DNA of 64,000 nucleotides from CAKZNE01 sp963976435. Lineage in GTDB: Bacteria > Bacteroidota > Bacteroidia > Flavobacteriales > Schleiferiaceae. The stretch's first letter is position 1. Each line of letters opens with the position of its first letter. A program made the position numbers and the translations under genes. The stretch spans positions 79,694-143,693 of the forward strand of contig CAXBKQ010000008.1 in NCBI GenBank assembly GCA_963976435.1. Reading direction: 5' to 3'. Of this stretch, positions 1-8,579 are shown piece after piece. The notes under the pieces are model-generated. The model did no database searches. It was not told where the DNA came from and worked only from the letters and a program-made list of their open reading frames with translations.

Positions 1-946
1 CATTTAAACTTTCACTTGTAAAATCTACGCTTAGGCCATTGCACAACATGCTTGTGTCTTCGGTTGGTGTAAGCATATCTGCCTCAGCATACAAACAAGA
101 AACTACATAATATAGATAATCAATCCTCAGGGTATTAATCAATATACCATCCCTATACTCATCTACACAAATTCCCAAAGCAAAGCTTCCCTGTTGATCT
201 GGCAATCCCGTAAGAACTCCAGTTTGTGGATCTAGAGATATTGGAATAGATGCAGGCATGGGATTTTGAGCTGTATAGGTCCCTGCAAAAGGAATAAGCA
301 CATAAGGCGGTGGACAGGCTGGAGAAGGGATGGATGCGGTAGTTGTGCAACCAAAATTTCCTGCAGTTCCTCCACCTCCGGCGTATAAATCGCATAAATT
401 ATATACTAATGAATCGCCATCAGAATCTTCAATATCAAACTTATAATTTAAGGGTTCTCCAATACAAAGAATATTTGTAAGGGTAGAAGCCACATGAGCA
501 GAACTGTTGCCAATAGTATCCATTCTAGGGATTTGAACAGTTGCTGTTAAACCATAATTCCCTGATCCACTGATGTTTTGAATTGCAGAACCCCGACAAC
601 ACCTTTGCCAACTAGCGGTATAACCACCTGGGATTGGTGGTAAATGCACTATTGCAGAATATACTACTGATTGCAAACAAACGGAAGGAGGAGCAACAGC
701 ACAAGGATGGGTGGTAAGTTCTTTTGGAATAGTATAAGGCGTTCCCCTTTGCATAGGTAAATCCTGAACTAAATTGTTTAAACTATCATAAATGGCCACA
801 TTTAAGGCAATATCAAAAGATAGACTGAAGCAATCGCGATAAACAGTGAGGTTTATCCTATAGGAATTTGAAATTGGGTTTAGGCATTGATAAGCCATAT
901 GTGCACCAACAATGTGGCCAGACCTAGCCGCAAATGTCGTTGCCAT
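1..946 (-). CDS. Secreted surface protein, C-terminus beyond window; paralogue of the next gene
   Basis: The frame is open from an ATG at 946 to the window edge, so about 315 residues are visible and the C-terminus is missing. It matches the gene at 1043-3055 block by block: GHIVGA/AHLVGG, YRI..YRDC, LPPIPGGYT..WQRCCR, PSPACPPPY, DP.TGV.TG.P and C.GL...FTS appear in the same order. The paralogue continues into PKD-like modules and a type IX sorting domain, so this one probably does too. The start is odd. A hydrophobic stretch that looks like a signal peptide core (IALFLIF) is encoded in frame just upstream of the ATG, but an in-frame TGA at 997-995 leaves no ATG, GTG or TTG to begin it. A TTG at 998 would supply a natural N-terminus (MKLYQTQK) in another frame, one base out across an A6 run. 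The function is unknown; cell-surface adhesion is a guess. Confidence 0.7.
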   Translation of the reverse strand, partial: MATTFAARSGHIVGAHMAYQCLNPISNSYRINLTVYRDCFSLSFDIALNVAIYDSLNNLVQDLPMQRGTPYTIPKELTTHPCAVAPPSVCLQSVVYSAIVHLPPIPGGYTASWQRCCRGSAIQNISGSGNYGLTATVQIPRMDTIGNSSAHVASTLTNILCIGEPLNYKFDIEDSDGDSLVYNLCDLYAGGGGTAGNFGCTTTASIPSPACPPPYVLIPFAGTYTAQNPMPASIPISLDPQTGVLTGLPDQQGSFALGICVDEYRDGILINTLRIDYLYYVVSCLYAEADMLTPTEDTSMLCNGLSVDFTSESLN

Positions 947-1042
947 AAATATTAGAAATAGGGCAATTTTATGTTTTTTGAGTTTGATAGAGTTTCAATT
1001 TATTTGTTTCCCTGAATTGAAAACGAATTAGGCCGCTAATTT

Positions 1043-3055
1043 TTAATCTGGATTTCTCACGATAGTAATAGCCGATTTAAACACAATTTGTTTGTCACAT
1101 CGAAGGAGATAATAATAAGTGCCATCGGGTAGATCATTTCCAGAATTATCCTTTCCAGCCCAATCGTTATTATATGCATTATTGGAATATACTTCCGTCC
1201 CCCACCTATTCATTATCATAATATAACATTCTCCATCTGGGTTTAATTCTGCCAAATCCAATACTTCATTCCTATCATTTCCGTCAGGAGAAATAAAATT
1301 AATAGGACTTATCACCTGTCTATCAATTACAATAACATTCATAGAATCAATCCCTTGACATCCAAATTTATCAGTTACACGGACATAAAATTTCAGGGTA
1401 TCAGTAAATAGAGGTTTTATGGTTGTAGTTTGGGAAACCCTACTACTCATTTTAACATATTTCTCAGAATACCAATACCAATCAATTCCGTCGGAGGCGG
1501 TAATATCAAGCTCATCACCAAGATAGATTGTGGTATCCGGGCCGGCATCTACTACAGAAGATAAATTACTAATTAACACCGAGTCCTCCTTAAAATAGGT
1601 GCAAACACCGGTGCTTATTAGCAACCTTACCTTTTGCCAACCAGGGAATAACCACCTTACTGGTGGTGGAGTTCGCCCATTAAAAACTGGGACATTTGCT
1701 GCTCCAAATTCCCAGAGAAAATCTGCATCTGCCGGGTAGTTCCCTTCTGGAGTAAATAATACATTTTGATTTTCATAGCAGGTTTCTCCTTGGAAAGAAA
1801 AATCTGGATCTACAGGCTCTCTAAGATCGAATACTGCTGTACTGGTATCACTACAAACCCCATTATTGGAATAAGAAATTAGTTTCACTTCATATATTCC
1901 AGGACCAGGGTAGGTAAATGTTGGATTTCTAAAAGTTGATGTATCTGTAGTTACACCCGTCACACCAAAATCCCACAATTGTTGGTTGGCATTAACACTT
2001 TGAGAGGTAAAAGCTATGGTAAGTCCATCACATAAAATTTCAGGTTCCTCTATGGGTGTTACAAAATCACTAACAATATTGGGTACGCAAGCCGTAAGCA
2101 CAAATTGATAATCGAGGCGAACGGTGCTTAACAAAACGCCATTTCTATATTCACTGGCACAAATACCAACAACATATCTTCCCAATTGATTGGGAGTTCC
2201 TGTTATCACCCCCGTATTGGGATCTACAGCAAATGCTGGAGAAGATGGAACAGGACTTTGACTTGTATAAGGTGCTGAAAAGTTAATGGTATTATAGGGA
2301 GGTGGACAGGCGGGACTTGGAATGGTAGTACCATTATTACAGCCATTAGTACCTTCACTTTTTAGGATATCACATAATTCAATATGAACAGAGTCTCCAT
2401 CATTTTCTTGAACATTTAAAGCTAGGTTTAATGGAGTTCCAACACATAATACTACCGGAGCAGGATCCAAAAACTGTGGTGAATTATTGCAGGCCACGTC
2501 ATTATCTGGAATGCTAACTGTGTAGGTATTTCCTTCAGATCCAGGATTTAAAATATTCTGGATACTATTATTTCTACAGCACCTTTGCCAAGTGAGGGTA
2601 TATCCACCAGGTATTGGCGGTAAATTATCGGTAATGATATAATCCGCGTATTCTGTACAGGAACTGGGAGGCGCAGTTTCGCAAGGGTTTCCCGTAGCGC
2701 TGGCTGATAAGGTTACGGTGGGTCCTTTGGCAATATTAATTTCTTTAATGAGTACATTGTTGATATCGTAAACCGCAATATTTACATCTGAATCAAATTG
2801 AGCACCACCACCTGCACAATCTCTATAAATTCTTAGACGAATCCGATAATCGTTATTTCCTGTGCAGGTGTAGGACAAATCACCACCAACAAGATGTGCA
2901 GCATTTAAATCTATCCCAAACAGGATAAAAACCAAAAAGCCCAAAATAATTTTTGGGGCCTTGAATGAAATACTATAGCGTATAAAACTTAAGAATTGAT
3001 TCACTACAGAAATAGGATTAGAGTTTTGATAAAATTCTTCATACTTGAGCTTCAT
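1043..3055 (-). CDS. Secreted protein with PKD-like modules and gliding-motility-type (type B) T9SS sorting domain
   Basis: A protein of about 670 residues likely exported by Sec and then by the type IX system to the cell surface. A hydrophobic segment near residues 35-50 (KIILGFLVFILFGI) acts as signal, followed by AHLVGGDLSYTC. The middle contains a DPNTGVITGTP cadherin-like motif and a PKD-like part with LWDFG and LWEFG. The last ~85 residues (SPDGNDRNEVLDL, MNRWGTEVY, WAGKDNSGNDLPDGTYYYLL) match the gliding-motility-associated C-terminal domain used as a type B sorting signal. Numerous cysteines suggest disulfides. I chose the ATG at 3055 because it gives MKLK, like the paralogue; an in-frame ATG at 3133 would add 26 residues that look unlike a signal peptide. 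It lies directly upstream of its truncated paralogue on the same strand. The ligand is unknown. Confidence 0.8.
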   Translation of the reverse strand: MKLKYEEFYQNSNPISVVNQFLSFIRYSISFKAPKIILGFLVFILFGIDLNAAHLVGGDLSYTCTGNNDYRIRLRIYRDCAGGGAQFDSDVNIAVYDINNVLIKEINIAKGPTVTLSASATGNPCETAPPSSCTEYADYIITDNLPPIPGGYTLTWQRCCRNNSIQNILNPGSEGNTYTVSIPDNDVACNNSPQFLDPAPVVLCVGTPLNLALNVQENDGDSVHIELCDILKSEGTNGCNNGTTIPSPACPPPYNTINFSAPYTSQSPVPSSPAFAVDPNTGVITGTPNQLGRYVVGICASEYRNGVLLSTVRLDYQFVLTACVPNIVSDFVTPIEEPEILCDGLTIAFTSQSVNANQQLWDFGVTGVTTDTSTFRNPTFTYPGPGIYEVKLISYSNNGVCSDTSTAVFDLREPVDPDFSFQGETCYENQNVLFTPEGNYPADADFLWEFGAANVPVFNGRTPPPVRWLFPGWQKVRLLISTGVCTYFKEDSVLISNLSSVVDAGPDTTIYLGDELDITASDGIDWYWYSEKYVKMSSRVSQTTTIKPLFTDTLKFYVRVTDKFGCQGIDSMNVIVIDRQVISPINFISPDGNDRNEVLDLAELNPDGECYIMIMNRWGTEVYSNNAYNNDWAGKDNSGNDLPDGTYYYLLRCDKQIVFKSAITIVRNPD

Positions 3056-3216
3056 GCTCAAACATCGATCAATATACAAAGAAACGAGTCTTGTGCAATA
3101 CACAGCTATTTCTCGAAAAACTTTTCGTCCCAAATGGATTCCTTAAAAGGATGGCTCTGTTGGAAAAAAAAACATTAGCACTATCCTTTTTCAACTAGCC
3201 TTGCTATTTTTGGCAA

Positions 3217-3966
3217 ATGGCAAGAGCATTTAGAATTGGAATTGTTGGGGATGGAAATGCAGGAAATTATTTTGCAAATCAATTTGTAAAAGAAGGATTG
3301 GAAGTTTCACATTTTTCTCGAAATCCAAAATCTGCTAGGCTGGCTGTTGAGGAATATTCCGAAGAACTAAATCTCGATTTTCTGTTTTTAGCGATTCCCG
3401 ATGGGGAAATATCCGGTTTTAGCAAAACCATAAGCTCTGGAAGAACGGTAATTATCCATTTATCTGGAACTACTGAACTTTCTGCTATTGATGAAAAGCA
3501 TAAAAACAAGGCCGTATTTTGGCCACTGATGAGTTTGTCTCCTCACAGTATTTCCGAACTGAAAGACATCCCCTTCTGCCTAGAGGCGAATACCGAAAAT
3601 GCCCGAAATCTTCTTCAAAATTTTTGTGATCAACTTAATTTACAATTCTATTGGAGGGGATATGAACAACGACTAAAAATGCATTTGGCAGCGGTTATTA
3701 GTCAGAATTTTTCAAATCACCTTTTTCATATAAGTCACAATATATTGAAAGAGGAAGATTTAGATATGGAGCTTTTTAAACCCATACTTTTAGAAACCAT
3801 AAATCGTTTAGGGAAGGAAGATCCCAAGATTTATCAAACTGGTCCGGCAAAAAGAAAGGATCATAAAACAATAGAAAGACATCTAGATTTATTAAAAGGA
3901 TCCGAAAAAGAAATTTACAGTATTATCAGTCAAAGTATTCAAGAAGAGAATGAAGGAAAATTATAA
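3217..3966 (+). CDS. Rossmann-fold DUF2520 oxidoreductase-like protein
   Basis: A 249-residue cytoplasmic protein. The N-terminus RIGIVGDGNAGNYFA (residues 6-20) is a glycine-rich dinucleotide-binding loop, and the segment DFLFLAIPDGEI is the usual second strand region of this fold. The C-terminal half, with WPLMSLS and a helical tail, fits the DUF2520 domain that follows NAD(P)-binding domains in this family, related to F420-dependent NADP reductase and pyrroline-5-carboxylate reductase folds. The substrate is not known. It is the first gene of a plus-strand operon and overlaps the next gene by 17 bases, implying coupled translation. In Bacteroidota this gene often stands beside the KdsC-like phosphatase, UbiA and Maf genes, as here (recalled, not searched). 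Confidence 0.85.
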   Translation: MARAFRIGIVGDGNAGNYFANQFVKEGLEVSHFSRNPKSARLAVEEYSEELNLDFLFLAIPDGEISGFSKTISSGRTVIIHLSGTTELSAIDEKHKNKAVFWPLMSLSPHSISELKDIPFCLEANTENARNLLQNFCDQLNLQFYWRGYEQRLKMHLAAVISQNFSNHLFHISHNILKEEDLDMELFKPILLETINRLGKEDPKIYQTGPAKRKDHKTIERHLDLLKGSEKEIYSIISQSIQEENEGKL

Positions 3967-4480
3967 AGTTTTAATGAACAAGGTTAAGGCCTTTGTATTT
4001 GATGTTGATGGGGTTTTAACCAATGGGAATTTGAATATTACTTTGGAAGGACAACCCATACGAAATATGAATAGCAAGGATGGATATGCCCTGCAGTTAG
4101 CCATAAAAAAAGGATATAAAGTTGGAATAATTACCGGTGGAAAAGCTGAAGGAGTAAAAGAGGCCTTAGCCACTGTTGGAGTAAAGGATATTTATACTAG
4201 CTCTCATTTTAAACTAGATTCTTGGAATGACTTCTTAGCGATTTATGAGGAAGATTTAAAAGCCGAAAATGTACTTTATATGGGTGATGATATTCCCGAT
4301 TACCTGGTTATGGAAAGAGCTGGAATTGCATGCTGCCCATCAAATGCGGCTACAGAAATAAAAAATATATCACATTATGTTTCTCCTATTCATGGAGGAA
4401 ATGGTTGTGTAAGGGATGTAATTGAACAAACATTAAAGGTTCAGGAAAACTGGATGCTTGAAGAAGATTTCACCTGGTAA
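3950..4480 (+). CDS. kdsC: HAD phosphatase, KdsC family (3-deoxy-manno-octulosonate-8-phosphate phosphatase-like)
   Basis: A 176-residue HAD hydrolase without a cap domain. The nucleophile motif FVFDVDGVLTNG places the two catalytic aspartates at residues 18 and 20. The segment IITGGKAEGV is motif II (Thr), and MGDDIPD is the metal-binding motif IV. Length and motifs match KdsC, which dephosphorylates KDO-8-phosphate on the way to the inner core of lipopolysaccharide. No kdsA or kdsB lies in the window, so substrate assignment rests on family resemblance. The start at 3950 overlaps the DUF2520 gene by 17 bases. A second ATG at 3974 would remove eight residues but leave the motif intact. Confidence 0.85.
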   Translation: MKENYKVLMNKVKAFVFDVDGVLTNGNLNITLEGQPIRNMNSKDGYALQLAIKKGYKVGIITGGKAEGVKEALATVGVKDIYTSSHFKLDSWNDFLAIYEEDLKAENVLYMGDDIPDYLVMERAGIACCPSNAATEIKNISHYVSPIHGGNGCVRDVIEQTLKVQENWMLEEDFTW

Positions 4481-4481
4481 T

Positions 4482-5429
4482 ATGTCTCTACTAAAACTCA
4501 TCCGCTGGCCCAATTTGTTGATGATAGTATTCTTGCAATACCTCATCAAGTATTCAATAATTGACGCTCTGAATATTCCACATGTACTGGATAGTTTACA
4601 TTATTTCTATGGGGTTTTATGCAGTATAAGTTTAGCAGCTGGAGGCTATATAATAAATGACCTCCACGATATAGAAACAGATAAAATCAATAAACCAAAG
4701 CGAAGGGTAATAGGAGTTAATATTAGTAAAGCATCAGCCAAACAGCTCTATATCGGATTCAATTTAATTGCATTGATTAGCGGATATTTAATATCTAAGG
4801 CCTCAGGCATGCCCAAACTTTGGATGTTGCCTCTTGTTGCTACAGGTGTTTTATACTTCTATGCCATTAACCTTAAAAAAATAGCTGTAGTAGGAAATTT
4901 GGTGGTTTCATTTCTTACCGCCCTACCCGTAATCCTAGTAGCCTTTTTTGATCTATTGCCAGCAATAGATGGAAGCAATAATGAAATGATAAAAGCCGGA
5001 GTATACATTATTGGCGCTTATTCCCTTTTTGCATTTTGGACAAATTTTATTAGAGAAATTGTAAAAGATGCAGAAGACTATGAAGGGGATAAAAAACAAG
5101 GCTATTCTACACTTGCCGTAATTTTAGGCCAGGAACAAATTCGCTATGTAATAATATTTCTAAGCATTGTGTTAATCTCTTTTACTGGATTTTATAATTA
5201 TTATCTGTTTGACAATTGGATGGAAGACCATGTAAAAAAGGCTGATCTTGTTTCTGCCATTTATGTTCTTCTAAGTATCAATATCCCCATTCTACTTTTC
5301 ATGTATTCAATTGTAAAAGCCAAGTTTTCTGCTCAATTTAAAATCAGCAGCCAGCTTATTAAATTTATCATGCTTACAGGGATTTTATCAATGCTGATAT
5401 TTACAAAAGCCCTTATTTACTTTCAATAA
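4482..5429 (+). CDS. UbiA-family polyprenyl transferase (geranylgeranylglycerol-phosphate transferase-like)
   Basis: An integral membrane prenyltransferase of 315 residues with eight or nine hydrophobic helices. The first Asp-rich motif is NDLHDIETDKINKPKR (N59, D60, D63, D67), the second is DAEDYEGD around residue 200; both bind the Mg2+-diphosphate of the prenyl donor. Bacteroidota members are often labelled geranylgeranylglycerol-phosphate geranylgeranyltransferase, but the acceptor is unproven; quinone or haem O synthesis is less likely given the motif spacing and neighbours. I prefer the ATG at 4482, one base after the stop of kdsC, over the frame-open ATG at 4458, which would overlap kdsC. 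The stop overlaps the start of maf (TAATG). Confidence 0.8.
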   Translation: MSLLKLIRWPNLLMIVFLQYLIKYSIIDALNIPHVLDSLHYFYGVLCSISLAAGGYIINDLHDIETDKINKPKRRVIGVNISKASAKQLYIGFNLIALISGYLISKASGMPKLWMLPLVATGVLYFYAINLKKIAVVGNLVVSFLTALPVILVAFFDLLPAIDGSNNEMIKAGVYIIGAYSLFAFWTNFIREIVKDAEDYEGDKKQGYSTLAVILGQEQIRYVIIFLSIVLISFTGFYNYYLFDNWMEDHVKKADLVSAIYVLLSINIPILLFMYSIVKAKFSAQFKISSQLIKFIMLTGILSMLIFTKALIYFQ

Positions 5430-6007
5430 TGAATTTTCTCCCTCAAGGTAAAAAGTTAATCTTAGGTTCTAAATCCCCAAGAAGGCAGCAACTACTTAGG
5501 GAACTTGGGATAGAATTTGAAGTGAGGACCAAAGAAGTAAAAGAAGACTACCCTATTAGCCTAAGGAACTGGGAAATTGCAGAGTATTTAGCAGAGAAAA
5601 AATCCAATGCATTTCTCGAAGATCTAATGCCAGGAGAAATTGTGTTAACATCGGATACTGTAGTTTGGTGTGCTGGAGAATCTTTAGAAAAAGCGACGAA
5701 TGCTGAGGATGCCAAAAAAATGCTGAGCAAAATTTCAGGAAAAACACATGAGGTAATTACAGGTGTTTGCCTTCAATCCCATGATAAAAAAATCCTTTTC
5801 CACGACACCGTAAAGGTTCATTTTATGGAAATGAGCCCAGAAATCATTGACCATTATATTGAAAAATTTAAACCTTTCGACAAGGCTGGGGCCTATGGAA
5901 TTCAAGAATGGCTAGGAATGGTAGCGATAAGTGGAATTGAAGGATCGTTTTTCACCGTTATGGGATTACCTACCCATAGAATTTTGGAAAAAATACCCTT
6001 ATTTTAG
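5429..6007 (+). CDS. maf: Maf-family nucleotide pyrophosphatase
   Basis: A 192-residue cytoplasmic house-cleaning enzyme that hydrolyses non-canonical nucleoside triphosphates (dTTP/UTP or modified bases) to monophosphates. The N-terminal signature LILGSKSPRRQQLLRELGI (residues 10-28) is the Maf substrate-binding loop with Ser-Pro-Arg-Arg. LTSDTVVW carries the catalytic aspartate, and GKTHEVITGVCL, DKAGAYGIQ and GLP complete the family pattern. The start codon overlaps the stop of the prenyltransferase, which fixes the start. It is followed by a short hairpin and then the antiporter gene. Maf subgroup (YhdE or YceF type) is not resolved here. Confidence 0.9.
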   Translation: MNFLPQGKKLILGSKSPRRQQLLRELGIEFEVRTKEVKEDYPISLRNWEIAEYLAEKKSNAFLEDLMPGEIVLTSDTVVWCAGESLEKATNAEDAKKMLSKISGKTHEVITGVCLQSHDKKILFHDTVKVHFMEMSPEIIDHYIEKFKPFDKAGAYGIQEWLGMVAISGIEGSFFTVMGLPTHRILEKIPLF

Positions 6008-6026
6008 AGCTCCAAGAAAAGGAGCT
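6008..6026 (+). other. Intercistronic hairpin
   Basis: AGCTCC (6008-6013) and GGAGCT (6021-6026) form a perfect 6-bp stem around a 7-base A-rich loop, starting right after the maf stop codon. No U-run follows, so it is not a standard terminator. It could be an mRNA processing or stability element between maf and the antiporter gene, or chance. Confidence 0.3.
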
Positions 6027-6037
6027 AAAATAATTCT

Positions 6038-7480
6038 ATGCAAAAATCCAAATTGGGCTTGGCCCTCATTCCTGTTATTTTCCTTATTGCCGCACTTTTT
6101 GTAAATGTAAAATTCGTGTTTAAAGATTCTGCCCTCGATGGGTCGAACCAATTGATATTAATTTTTGCAGGAGCCTTAACCGCATTAATTGGATTAAGAA
6201 ATGGAACCCAATGGAAACAGGTGATGCAGGGAATAGAAAAGAGCATTGGAAGTACCACTGGAGCCATTTTAATTTTACTAATGATAGGTGCCCTTGCTGG
6301 TTCTTGGATGCTTAGTGGAATTGTTCCAGCCATGATTTATTATGGACTTCAATTTTTAAGTCCAGCAATTTTCCTTCCCTCATCTGCAATTATTTGTGCA
6401 TTTATTAGTCTTGCAACAGGAAGCAGTTGGAGCACCACCGCCACCGTTGGCTTGGCATTAGTTGGAATTGGAACGGCCTTGGGGATATCGGAGGCTATGG
6501 TGGCCGGAGCTGTAATTTCAGGTGCCTATTTTGGTGATAAAATCTCCCCGCTTTCAGATACCACCAATCTCGCTCCAGCAATGGCTGGCACAGATTTGTT
6601 TACCCATATTAAATATATGCTTTACACCACGGTGCCCTCTTTTGTTTTGGCATTGATCATCTTTACCTTTATGAGTTTTGGTATGAAAGAAAGTGGTGAC
6701 ACTTCTGATATACAAATTATTCTCAATGAATTGGATTCCCTATTTTATATCAGCCCTTGGTTATTTTTTGTTCCAGCATTAGTGATTTTCCTAATCATAA
6801 AAAAGGTTCCTGCACTTCCCTCACTTTTAATTGGAACTTTAGCAGGGATGCTTTTTGCTGGTATTTTTCAGACCGAGCAAATTCAAAACTTAAGTGGTTC
6901 CAAAAACCCAGGATTTGTAGAATATTATAAGGTATTATTCAATTCCCTTACTGTGGATGTACAAATCCAGGCCGAAAATTTTACTTTACAAGAGCTCCTT
7001 AGCACAGGAGGAATGAGTGGAATGCTAAACACCATTTGGCTTATTCTATCGGCCATGGTTTTTGGAGGTGCTATGGAGGCCTGTGGATTTCTTGAGGCCA
7101 TTAGCAAATCACTACTATCTTTAGCCAAAGGGACAGCATCGCTAATTGCTACAACCGTGGGCACATGTTTATTTGTGAATATCACAGCATCAGACCAATA
7201 CCTTTCTATTGTAATTCCTGGTAAAATGTATAAAGATGCCTACCGCAAAAAGGGTTTGGCTCCAGAAAATTTGAGTAGAACCTTGGAAGACAGCGGTACT
7301 GTTACATCTGTTCTCATTCCATGGAATACTTGTGGAGCATACCAATTTGGAGCTTTAAAATTAGATTCATTTGCCTTTATCCCTTATGCTTTTTTCAATA
7401 TTATCAGTCCAATAATGACCTTAATATTCGCTATTTTTAATATTAAAATCAGACAATTGAAAGAAAAAATAGCGACTTAG
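6038..7480 (+). CDS. nhaC: Na+/H+ antiporter, NhaC family
   Basis: A polytopic inner-membrane protein of 480 residues with about 11-12 hydrophobic segments. Diagnostic stretches are FISLATGSSWSTTATVGLA, GAYFGDKISPLSDTTNLAP and VLIPWNTCGAYQ, which match the duplicated transport domains of the NhaC family, with the Asp-bearing GDKISPLSDTTN loop central to ion binding. The family exchanges Na+ for H+, and some members carry organic acids or amino acids. The stop (7478-7480) lies one base before the ATG of the citrulline hydrolase gene, so the two are surely co-transcribed. That makes an organic substrate worth considering. Confidence 0.85.
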   Translation: MQKSKLGLALIPVIFLIAALFVNVKFVFKDSALDGSNQLILIFAGALTALIGLRNGTQWKQVMQGIEKSIGSTTGAILILLMIGALAGSWMLSGIVPAMIYYGLQFLSPAIFLPSSAIICAFISLATGSSWSTTATVGLALVGIGTALGISEAMVAGAVISGAYFGDKISPLSDTTNLAPAMAGTDLFTHIKYMLYTTVPSFVLALIIFTFMSFGMKESGDTSDIQIILNELDSLFYISPWLFFVPALVIFLIIKKVPALPSLLIGTLAGMLFAGIFQTEQIQNLSGSKNPGFVEYYKVLFNSLTVDVQIQAENFTLQELLSTGGMSGMLNTIWLILSAMVFGGAMEACGFLEAISKSLLSLAKGTASLIATTVGTCLFVNITASDQYLSIVIPGKMYKDAYRKKGLAPENLSRTLEDSGTVTSVLIPWNTCGAYQFGALKLDSFAFIPYAFFNIISPIMTLIFAIFNIKIRQLKEKIAT

Positions 7481-7481
7481 A

Positions 7482-8414
7482 ATGGATCAAATAACGGATA
7501 CCGTACTGATGATTTCTCCGAGCCAATTTGGTTTTAATGACCAAACTGCGGAAAGCAATAGTTTCCAACAAAAAGGCTTTGGCTTGGCTGTAGAAGAAAT
7601 CCAAAAATTGGCCCTTTCGGAATTTAATGCATTTGTTAATCAGCTTAAGCAAAATGATATTGAAGTAAAAGAATATCAAGATCAAATTCCTTGCTTATCT
7701 CCAGACTCCATTTTTCCAAATAATTGGTTCAGCACACACTCTGATGGCAAATTAATAAGCTATCCAATGTTCGCTGAAAACAGGAGAAGGGAAAGGAGGA
7801 AGGATATTCTTCACGATCTGATAAAGGATTATGATTTTGAACATATTTCCTTGGAACATTTGGAAAATGGAAAACCCCCTCAAATTTTGGAAGGTACGGG
7901 CAGCATGGTTCTGGACAGGGTAAATAAAATTGCCTTTGCCGTAAATTCAAGTAGAACTAGTGTTTCAGCATTAAAAACATTTGGAGAAGCAGCTTCCTAT
8001 AAAACCATAAGTTTTGATGCTTATGCAAGTGATGGCAAACCCATTTACCATACGAATGTATTGATGAGTATAGGCGAAAATTTTGTGGCTATTGGCTTAG
8101 AAAATATTGATCCAAAGCAAAAATCTCAAATTATTGATTCCCTGAAAAACTTGAAAAAGGAAATCATTGAATTAAGCCCATTTCAAATAAATCATTGTTT
8201 TGCTGGAAATATACTTCAATTGAAGAATAAGGATGGCGACCGACTTCTAATCATTTCGCAATCTGCCTATTCCAGTTTAAGTCCAATGCAATTGCATCAA
8301 TTTCAAAAACACCATGACCGAATTATTGGCATAAGCATTCCAAGCATAGAGCTGTATGGTGGGGGAAGTGTTAGATGTATGATGGCAGAAATATTCCAAA
8401 AAAAGACCAGCTAA
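7482..8414 (+). CDS. ctlX: CtlX-type citrulline hydrolase / arginine-deiminase-related protein
   Basis: A 310-residue cytoplasmic enzyme of the guanidino-group-modifying superfamily. Visible features are the N-terminal MISPSQFGFNDQTA, FPNNWFSTH near residue 75 (substrate Asp/Asn region), GTGSMVLDR, the histidine in YHTNVLMS, and the nucleophilic cysteine in GGGSVRCMMAE near the C-terminus. These match Bacteroidota CtlX, which is proposed to hydrolyse the ureido group of citrulline; arginine deimination is the alternative. It is the last gene of the operon that began at 3217 and is separated from the NhaC gene by one base. I see no clear terminator for the plus strand after it. Confidence 0.82.
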   Translation: MDQITDTVLMISPSQFGFNDQTAESNSFQQKGFGLAVEEIQKLALSEFNAFVNQLKQNDIEVKEYQDQIPCLSPDSIFPNNWFSTHSDGKLISYPMFAENRRRERRKDILHDLIKDYDFEHISLEHLENGKPPQILEGTGSMVLDRVNKIAFAVNSSRTSVSALKTFGEAASYKTISFDAYASDGKPIYHTNVLMSIGENFVAIGLENIDPKQKSQIIDSLKNLKKEIIELSPFQINHCFAGNILQLKNKDGDRLLIISQSAYSSLSPMQLHQFQKHHDRIIGISIPSIELYGGGSVRCMMAEIFQKKTS

Positions 8415-8512
8415 AATCGCTTTTCAAAAAAAATTAGGTTCCGATAAAAAGGGATTTTCAAGAAAATTGGCTGGCTCTGAAATTGCTTTCGGAAAGGTCT
8501 GCACTTGAATGT

Positions 8513-8550
8513 AAAAAAAAGGTGCTTAAAAGCCTCAGCAATTAAGCACC
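8513..8550 (-). terminator. Rho-independent terminator for the T9SS gene
   Basis: GGTGCTTAA (8521-8529) pairs with TTAAGCACC (8542-8550). On the minus strand the stem is followed by eight Ts (8520-8513). It sits about 30 bases past the stop of the gene at 8580-9503, so it ends that transcript. There is no T-run on the plus-strand side. Confidence 0.85.
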
Positions 8551-8579
8551 TATATCTTAAAAAAGGGGAAACAAAAATT

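Noticed and set aside
159..395. Minus-strand reading frame of 78 codons
   Set aside because: It lies inside the truncated surface-protein gene in another frame; the long frame matches the paralogue residue by residue.
2996..3178. Plus-strand frame antisense to the surface-protein N-terminus
   Set aside because: Fully overlaps a supported gene on the other strand and shows no recognisable protein.
3205..3212. TATTTTTG box as promoter of the 3217 gene
   Set aside because: It ends 4 bases before the ATG, which leaves no room for a leader unless the mRNA is leaderless; too weak to list.
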